NCBI GenBank assembly: GCA_004554255.1
Contig: SFNC01000016.1
Coordinates: 1-27,719, forward strand
Length of the DNA stretch: 27,719 nt
Source: Bacteroidales bacterium
GTDB lineage: Bacteria > Bacteroidota > Bacteroidia > Bacteroidales > Muribaculaceae
Direction: 5' to 3'
How positions within the stretch are numbered: position 1 is the first letter of the stretch; every line of letters begins with the position of its first letter. A model generated the notes under the pieces. It searched no databases. It was given only the letters and a program-made list of their open reading frames with translations, and had not been told where the DNA came from. The position numbers were made by a program, and so were the translations under genes. Shown piece after piece: positions 22,983-27,719 of the stretch.

Positions 22983-25154
22983 TTATTGCCTGGGCGCAGG
23001 CGTGTCATCGCCGTCAATGCGGATAGGTCCGTCCTCAACGCTTGTCGGCGGCACGGGAGCCACCGGGGCAGAGGGCTTGGGAGCGTCCGGATAGCTGATG
23101 CGCGTGTGGTTCATGGTCATGATACGCTTGACAAAGGCCTTCTTTATCACGCCGACATCGCGGAACGACAGCGGCGAATCGTTGTGCAGACCCTCGGCAA
23201 TCTGGCCGTCGATTATGCGGTCCACCAACTCGCTTATGGACTTGGGAGTATTGTCTTTCAGCGACCGCGACGCGGCCTCCACCGCATCGGCCATCATCAG
23301 CACGGATGTCTCGCGGCTGCGCGGATTGGGGCCCGGATATGTGAATGGAGCGGGATCCACCTCCGTACCTTCCGGTGCCTGGCGACATGCCGTGATATAG
23401 AAGTACTTGGCCTTGCCGGCGCCGTGATGCTCGCGGATAAAGTTGCGCATCACCCCGGGCAGACCCGCACGTTCGGCGCGTTTCAGACCCTCGGGGACAT
23501 GGCTGATTATAATCTCGGCACTGCGCTGGGGGCTGAGCCCGTCATGGGGATTGACACCATGCTGATTTTCAGTAAAGAAAATCGGGTTGGACATCTTGCC
23601 TATGTCGTGATACATCGCTCCGGCGCGCACCAGCAGCGGGTTCGCACCGATTTTACCGGCAGCGTCGGAGGCAAGCGTGGCCACGGCCATGGAATGCTGG
23701 AACGTGCCCGGGCACTCGTCGCTGAGCTGTCTCAGCAAGGGCGAGTTGCTGTCCGCTATTTCCACAAGGGTCACGTTGGATATGAATCCGAATACGCGCT
23801 CTACCAGGAACATCAGCACGTAAGTCAGCGACACCAGTAATGCGTTGAGCACCAGCATACTCACCATCCGCAACGAGAAATCGTTAAAGGACCCGTTCAT
23901 CATCAACTGAACGGCAAAATACGCCGCCACATAGCCCACGGCGGCAAACAGCGACGCACGCAGTATCTGCGAGCGGTGCGTGATGTCGCGCAACGAGAAT
24001 ATCACTGCCGCTGTTCCGGCAAACTGTATCATGATGAATTCCAGCGCGAATGTGGTGGTAAGTCCCGCGCACAGCAAGGTCTGCACAACGGCGACAACCA
24101 TGGCTACGCGGCCGTTGAAGAACACCAGAATCAGAATCGGCGTTATCAGCATCGGCACCACGCATATCGCGCCGGAGAACACGTACTCGCCAAGCACGCC
24201 CAACAGGAAATTGGCGGCTATCATGGTGAGCATGAACAGAATAGCACGCAAATCGCGCCAGATATCCGGCTCCATGTACAGCAGGTACCCCAACAGCACC
24301 ACAATCATTATGGCCACATAAAGAATCTGGCCCAGCAGCATCAGGAAATCAGAGCGCTCCGACTCGCCGGCCTGTCCGGCCAGCAGCTGCTCGTAGGTCT
24401 TCAGGTTGGTATAGTCCTGCGCAGAGACTATGGCGCCGTTGTCGATTATTGTCTGGCCGCGCTGTATAACCCCGCGGTCTATGGTAATCAGCGCCTTGTC
24501 GTTAGCATACAGGCGCTTGGTCTCTGCGATATTGCAGACGATATTCGGCACCAGGAGGTCGCGCAGACCGGCATTGCGCAACTGTCGGCGGCAATTGTTG
24601 ACACCGGCGATGGAGTCCAGTTTCCGCTCCAGCGCGCCGACTGTAGTAAAGTTGCGCGTGGGCACCTCGCGCAATACTTTGTTCTCCATAATCCTCGCGG
24701 AAGTGCGCGTAAACCGGTCGAAAGGCGCCGGCAGAGAGTCCTTTATCACTCCGCGCGAGTAGGCATGGCGCAACAGCGTAATCATCTGGGAATCAAAGCT
24801 GTTGATATACTTGTTGACGAATGTCGCCAGCCCGGTGGTATTGTTGGAGGTAAGCTCGTCGGCCACGGCCACGCGCGCCATTATGATGCGGGCCATGGAG
24901 TCTACGCTGACGCTACGGCGCTCATACACAGGCACAAACGCCTTATCCAGGCTGTCCAGTGCCTCGGTGATGGTCGCCGAATCCGGATGGATGGGTATGT
25001 CGAAAGGCGCTATCAATTTGGCATAATTCCAGGGTCGGCCTTCCTCGAATTTGTAATGGCTGACGCTGGGGTGCGGAAAGAAATATACCAGCAGCACCAG
25101 CATTCCGCAGGCTATGAGTGCCCTTTGCAATATATTGTTTTTACCGTTCTTCAT
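22983..25154 (-). CDS. Membrane HD phosphohydrolase, PgpH-like (7TMR-HDED; probable c-di-AMP phosphodiesterase)
   Basis: In other bacteria PgpH hydrolyses cyclic di-AMP to pApA at the inner membrane. The 723 residues have an N-terminal membrane helix (about 12-26), an extracytoplasmic 7TMR-HDED domain (about 30-270), a block of about seven membrane helices (about 275-455), then a cytosolic HD domain. The HD motifs are GTFQHSMAVATLA, the metal pair His516-Asp517 in MYHDIGKM, REHHGAGKAKYFY and MADAVEAASRS. The last 40 residues are Pro/Asp-rich and probably disordered. It starts 10 bases after the rel stop and ends 29 bases before porW. The substrate is inferred from the family; no c-di-AMP cyclase is present in the window. 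Confidence 0.88.
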   Translation of the reverse strand: MKNGKNNILQRALIACGMLVLLVYFFPHPSVSHYKFEEGRPWNYAKLIAPFDIPIHPDSATITEALDSLDKAFVPVYERRSVSVDSMARIIMARVAVADELTSNNTTGLATFVNKYINSFDSQMITLLRHAYSRGVIKDSLPAPFDRFTRTSARIMENKVLREVPTRNFTTVGALERKLDSIAGVNNCRRQLRNAGLRDLLVPNIVCNIAETKRLYANDKALITIDRGVIQRGQTIIDNGAIVSAQDYTNLKTYEQLLAGQAGESERSDFLMLLGQILYVAIMIVVLLGYLLYMEPDIWRDLRAILFMLTMIAANFLLGVLGEYVFSGAICVVPMLITPILILVFFNGRVAMVVAVVQTLLCAGLTTTFALEFIMIQFAGTAAVIFSLRDITHRSQILRASLFAAVGYVAAYFAVQLMMNGSFNDFSLRMVSMLVLNALLVSLTYVLMFLVERVFGFISNVTLVEIADSNSPLLRQLSDECPGTFQHSMAVATLASDAAGKIGANPLLVRAGAMYHDIGKMSNPIFFTENQHGVNPHDGLSPQRSAEIIISHVPEGLKRAERAGLPGVMRNFIREHHGAGKAKYFYITACRQAPEGTEVDPAPFTYPGPNPRSRETSVLMMADAVEAASRSLKDNTPKSISELVDRIIDGQIAEGLHNDSPLSFRDVGVIKKAFVKRIMTMNHTRISYPDAPKPSAPVAPVPPTSVEDGPIRIDGDDTPAPRQ

Positions 25155-25164
25155 TTAGTCCTGT

Positions 25165-27444
25165 TTATTGTATTCGCGATGCGCGTTCCACGCCATCCAC
25201 TGTTAACAGATTAGCACACAACATGTTCACAACCGACACTTCCTCCACGCGCACCCACATGTCGGCATGGAAAATCTCGCCGGTGGCCTCAATGTCCAGA
25301 CGCCGTAGGTCTATGTCCAGCTGTGTGGAGATAACGCCGATTATCTCGCGCAGAATGCCGTGACGGTCTATGCCCTCCACGCGGACATGCGCCAGGAACT
25401 TGCCGGACGACACCGCCCACCGCGTGGACAGTATACGCGGCCCGTAACCGGCCTTAAGCACCAGCGCGCGCGGACACGTCAGCGCGTGCACCACCACCTC
25501 GCCGTTGTCGTCGATAAATCCTAACACTTCATCTCCGGGAATCGGACAACAGCAGTCGGCGATTTTGAAATTGGGCGTCCCGTCCTCATAGCGCAGGGTG
25601 TAAACCTCTTTGGTGTTGATTTTCGGGCGCTCGGTCTCGGTCGTTTTCTCTACTTCCTTCTTCTCGCTCTCGGACGGCGTTTTGCCGGCCTTTCCGAAAG
25701 TCGCAACTTTTATAGTGTTGCGCAACAGGCTTTTAAGTATGCTTTTCTCCGTGGGTGCACCGGGCAGAAGGCTTGATGCCCACGAGTCCTCGAGCACCAC
25801 CTCGCCCGCGCCTATGCGGTAACGCAGTTCATCGAAATTATCAAGTCCGGCACGTTCCAGCAGCTTGGCATTGGTCGCCGACGACGACGGCAGCTTGTTG
25901 CGCTTAAGATACTCGGCAAGCATCACCTGTCCGCGTGCTATAACCGGCTGACGCTCACGGCGCAACGCCGCGCGCAGGCGGCTCTTGGCCTTGGCGGTCT
26001 TGAGGAAGTCCATCCACTCGGCCTGCGGTTTCTGCGTATGCGATGTCAACACTTCCACCTGGTCGCCGCTACTGAGACGGTAGTTCAGTGGAACAAGCTT
26101 ATGGTTTACTTTGCCGGCGATGCAGTGCAGTCCCAACTCGGTATGCAGAGTAAACGCCACATCCAGCACGGTGGAATCCGTGGGCAGCGTAATCAGCTCG
26201 CCCTTAGGCGTAAACACCACTATCTCCGAGGCGAAGAGGTTCAGTTTTAGCGTATCCAGAAAGTCTATGGCACTGGGCTCGGGATTGTCGAGAATGTCCT
26301 TGATGGTCCTCAGCCATACTGTGAGCTCACTCTCTTCCTCGCCCTCGCCGATTTTGTATTTCCAGTGGGCGGCGAAGCCCTTCTCGGCTATTTCGTCCAT
26401 GCGCCGCGAGCGTATCTGCACCTCTATCCAGTTTCCGTCCGGACCCATAACCGTCAGATGCAGAGCCTGGTAGCCGTTGGCCTTGGGCGTTGATATCCAG
26501 TCGCGCGTGCGCTCCGGATGCAGCCGGTACAGGTCGGTGATGGCGGCGTAGATGTTCCAGCATATCTGCTTTTCCTTGGCGGGGTCGTCGCACTCGAACA
26601 CTATACGCACGGCGTAGAGGTCGTACACTTCCTCGAAGGGGATATGCTTGGTCTCCATCTTGCGCCAGATGGAATAGCACGACTTCAGGCGCGCCTTGGC
26701 CTCGTATTCCAGACCCATGGAGTCCAGTTTCTCGCGTATCGGCGCGGAAAAGTCCGAATAAATGGCCTGTCGCTTGGCCTCGGTCTTTTTTATCTTTTCA
26801 GTAATATCCACCCATGCACTGGGGTGCTCGTACTTGAAGCTGAGGTCCTCCAGCTCGGTCTTTATGGCGAACAGACCCAGCCTGTGTGCCAGCGGAGCGT
26901 ATATGTACAGTGTCTCGCCGGCGATTTTGTACTGCTTGTTGGGCGCCATGCTGCCCAGGGTGCGCATGTTGTGCAGACGGTCGGCCATCTTTATCAGCAC
27001 CACGCGGATATCCTCGCTCATGGTGAGAAGGAGCTTGCGGAAATTCTCGGCCTGCGCCGACGCTTTGTCGCCGAAAATACCTCCCGAAATCTTGGTGAGT
27101 CCCTCCACAAGCTGCGCTATCTTCGCCCCGAAGTGACGCTCTATATCCTCAACGGTATAGTCGGTGTCCTCCACCACGTCATGCAGCAGCGCCGCGCATA
27201 TAGACGTCGACCCCAGGCCCATCTCCTGCTGCGCTATCTTGGCAACAGCTATAGGATGCAGGATATACGGCTCGCCCGAACGGCGGCGCACGCCGGCATG
27301 GGCCTCGCGGGCAAACTTGTAGGCGCGCTCGATAATCTCCACTTTCTTGCGGTGGTTGCTGGCCAGATAGCCGTTAAGCACATCGCGGAAGGCGGCGTCA
27401 ATTATACGGTCTTCTTCGGATGTTATGGTCGGATCTACTTGCAT
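25165..27444 (-). CDS. rel: Bifunctional (p)ppGpp synthetase/hydrolase (RelA/SpoT family)
   Basis: Makes and degrades the stringent-response alarmone. The 759 residues have the long RSH order: an HD hydrolase domain (about 45-200) with RSGEPYILHP, HDVVED (88-93) and IKMADRLHNMRT; a synthetase domain (about 245-355) with YDLYAVRIVFE, GYQALHLTVMGPDG and EVQIRSRRM; a TGS domain (about 405-465); a Cys-rich segment ADCCCPIPGDEV; and a C-terminal ACT domain (last 80 residues). The synthetase loop reads RTRD (312-315), a basic variant of the bifunctional RxKD motif and unlike the acidic ExDD of RelA-only enzymes. With the HD motifs intact, both activities are expected. It is the first gene of the minus-strand run and has a -7 promoter match just upstream. 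Confidence 0.95.
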   Translation of the reverse strand: MQVDPTITSEEDRIIDAAFRDVLNGYLASNHRKKVEIIERAYKFAREAHAGVRRRSGEPYILHPIAVAKIAQQEMGLGSTSICAALLHDVVEDTDYTVEDIERHFGAKIAQLVEGLTKISGGIFGDKASAQAENFRKLLLTMSEDIRVVLIKMADRLHNMRTLGSMAPNKQYKIAGETLYIYAPLAHRLGLFAIKTELEDLSFKYEHPSAWVDITEKIKKTEAKRQAIYSDFSAPIREKLDSMGLEYEAKARLKSCYSIWRKMETKHIPFEEVYDLYAVRIVFECDDPAKEKQICWNIYAAITDLYRLHPERTRDWISTPKANGYQALHLTVMGPDGNWIEVQIRSRRMDEIAEKGFAAHWKYKIGEGEEESELTVWLRTIKDILDNPEPSAIDFLDTLKLNLFASEIVVFTPKGELITLPTDSTVLDVAFTLHTELGLHCIAGKVNHKLVPLNYRLSSGDQVEVLTSHTQKPQAEWMDFLKTAKAKSRLRAALRRERQPVIARGQVMLAEYLKRNKLPSSSATNAKLLERAGLDNFDELRYRIGAGEVVLEDSWASSLLPGAPTEKSILKSLLRNTIKVATFGKAGKTPSESEKKEVEKTTETERPKINTKEVYTLRYEDGTPNFKIADCCCPIPGDEVLGFIDDNGEVVVHALTCPRALVLKAGYGPRILSTRWAVSSGKFLAHVRVEGIDRHGILREIIGVISTQLDIDLRRLDIEATGEIFHADMWVRVEEVSVVNMLCANLLTVDGVERASRIQ

Positions 27445-27463
27445 GACTGAAAGGTTTAGAATA

Positions 27464-27471
27464 CAAATTTA
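27464..27471 (-). promoter_or_regulatory. Candidate -7 box for the rel-led operon
   Basis: On the minus strand TAAATTTG followed by T matches TAnnTTTGY exactly, 19 bases before the rel ATG at 27444. No TTTG at the usual 19-21-base distance was found upstream, so only the -7 half is supported. It would give a very short leader. Confidence 0.45.
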
Positions 27472-27545
27472 TGAAATTTCCAAAAGAAAACCATACTACC
27501 GCATTATTTTTTATCGAAAAAATCAAATAAATGGCATAAAACACA

Positions 27546-27598
27546 AAAATCCGGGATTCGCAGTGCCCCGCAAGGCGCCGCAAATCCCGGTGATTTTT
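27546..27598. terminator. Bidirectional-looking GC-rich hairpin with T-runs
   Basis: CCGGGATT (27551-27558) pairs perfectly with AATCCCGG (27583-27590), and GCC/GGC can pair inside. A T-run follows on the plus strand (27594-27601), and an A-run precedes it (27546-27549), which gives a T-run on the minus strand. As no plus-strand gene ends here, it more likely stops minus-strand transcription arriving from beyond the window, upstream of rel. Confidence 0.5.
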
Positions 27599-27629
27599 TT
27601 GTTAAGTTACTCACATAAAGTAGATGATG

Positions 27630-27637
27630 TATATTTG
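27630..27637 (+). promoter_or_regulatory. -7 promoter box facing the right-edge palindromic element
   Basis: TATATTTG followed by C matches TAnnTTTGY. The predicted start, near 27642-27646, coincides with the beginning of the conserved block of the right-edge element, so the element could be the 5' part of a transcript running out of the window. The -33 half is weak (GTTA at 27606-27609, 20-base spacer). Confidence 0.4.
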
Positions 27638-27640
27638 CGT

Positions 27641-27719
27641 CGTATTTTCAGGAGATTTAGGCGTTGGAGTTCAGGAGCGTAGCGGGCTACGTGACTGAAC
27701 GACAGCGGCTAAAGCACTG
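27641..27719 (+). repeat. Truncated copy of the palindromic intergenic element (right edge)
   Basis: The apex hairpin is CGTAGC (27678-27683), loop GG, GCTACG (27686-27691). Outside it GTTCAG (27669-27674) pairs with CTGAAC (27695-27700), TTTAG (27656-27660) pairs with CTAAA (27709-27713), and CAG (27649-27651) pairs with CTG (27717-27719), so the whole stretch is one long imperfect hairpin cut by the window end. The block GTATTTTCAGGAGATTT (27642-27658) and the apex match the left-edge copy in opposite orientation. All frames contain stops. It may be a dispersed palindromic repeat or a structured RNA. Confidence 0.55.

Noticed and set aside
23976..25214. 412-codon plus-strand frame opposite the HD hydrolase
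   Set aside because: It is antisense to a gene with complete HD and membrane motifs, and its composition is rich in His, Gln and Arg with no domain.

Overview
The window is a continuous stretch of a Bacteroidota (Bacteroidales-type) chromosome. Three things point there. It carries genes of the type IX secretion system (T9SS): two PorU-type sortases, PorV, PorX and PorW/SprE. It has a Bacteroidales-style 3-phosphoglycerate dehydrogenase in which Lys replaces the catalytic His. Intergenic promoters follow the Bacteroidetes pattern TTTG...TAnnTTTG, and Shine-Dalgarno sequences are mostly absent. The family cannot be fixed from sequence alone; a gut Bacteroidales such as Muribaculaceae is plausible but is only an inference. 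No tRNA, rRNA, CRISPR array, transposase or integrase was seen.

Layout. (1) 99-2099, minus: serC then serA, the first steps of serine synthesis, behind a good promoter at 2165-2194. (2) 2307-3666, plus: two tiny YtxH-type proteins, a holin-superfamily (YqjE-like) membrane protein and an orphan 88-residue protein, with a hairpin terminator inside the cluster and another after it. (3) 3787-4653, plus: a membrane-anchored GH25 muramidase whose promoter sits almost on its start codon. (4) 4780-14853, plus: porU, rex, a degenerate fumarylacetoacetate-hydrolase-fold protein, a second PorU-type gene, porV and ispF. (5) 14975-16552, plus: an ABC/OLD-type ATPase fused to a DUF4435/TOPRIM-like nuclease domain, resembling a single-chain PARIS (AriA+AriB) defence protein. 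(6) 16532-27444, minus: a tightly packed run in transcription order rel (RelA/SpoT), pgpH-like HD hydrolase, porW, porX, a FecCD-type permease and its ATPase.

How the genes fit together. PorU and PorV belong to the outer-membrane attachment complex that removes C-terminal signals from T9SS cargo. PorW is an accessory lipoprotein of the same machine and PorX is its response regulator. T9SS genes therefore lie in both arms of the window. In the minus arm they are packed with enzymes of (p)ppGpp and probably c-di-AMP turnover and with iron/cobalamin-type uptake, which suggests (inference) co-expression of secretion control with nutrient signalling.

Most unusual points: two PorU-type sortases with intact His/Cys pairs at the same 33-residue spacing, separated by rex and a protein that has lost the metal ligands of its fold; the fused ATPase-DUF4435 protein; and related palindromic elements, in opposite orientation, cut by both ends of the window, which suggests a dispersed repeat that ended the assembly.
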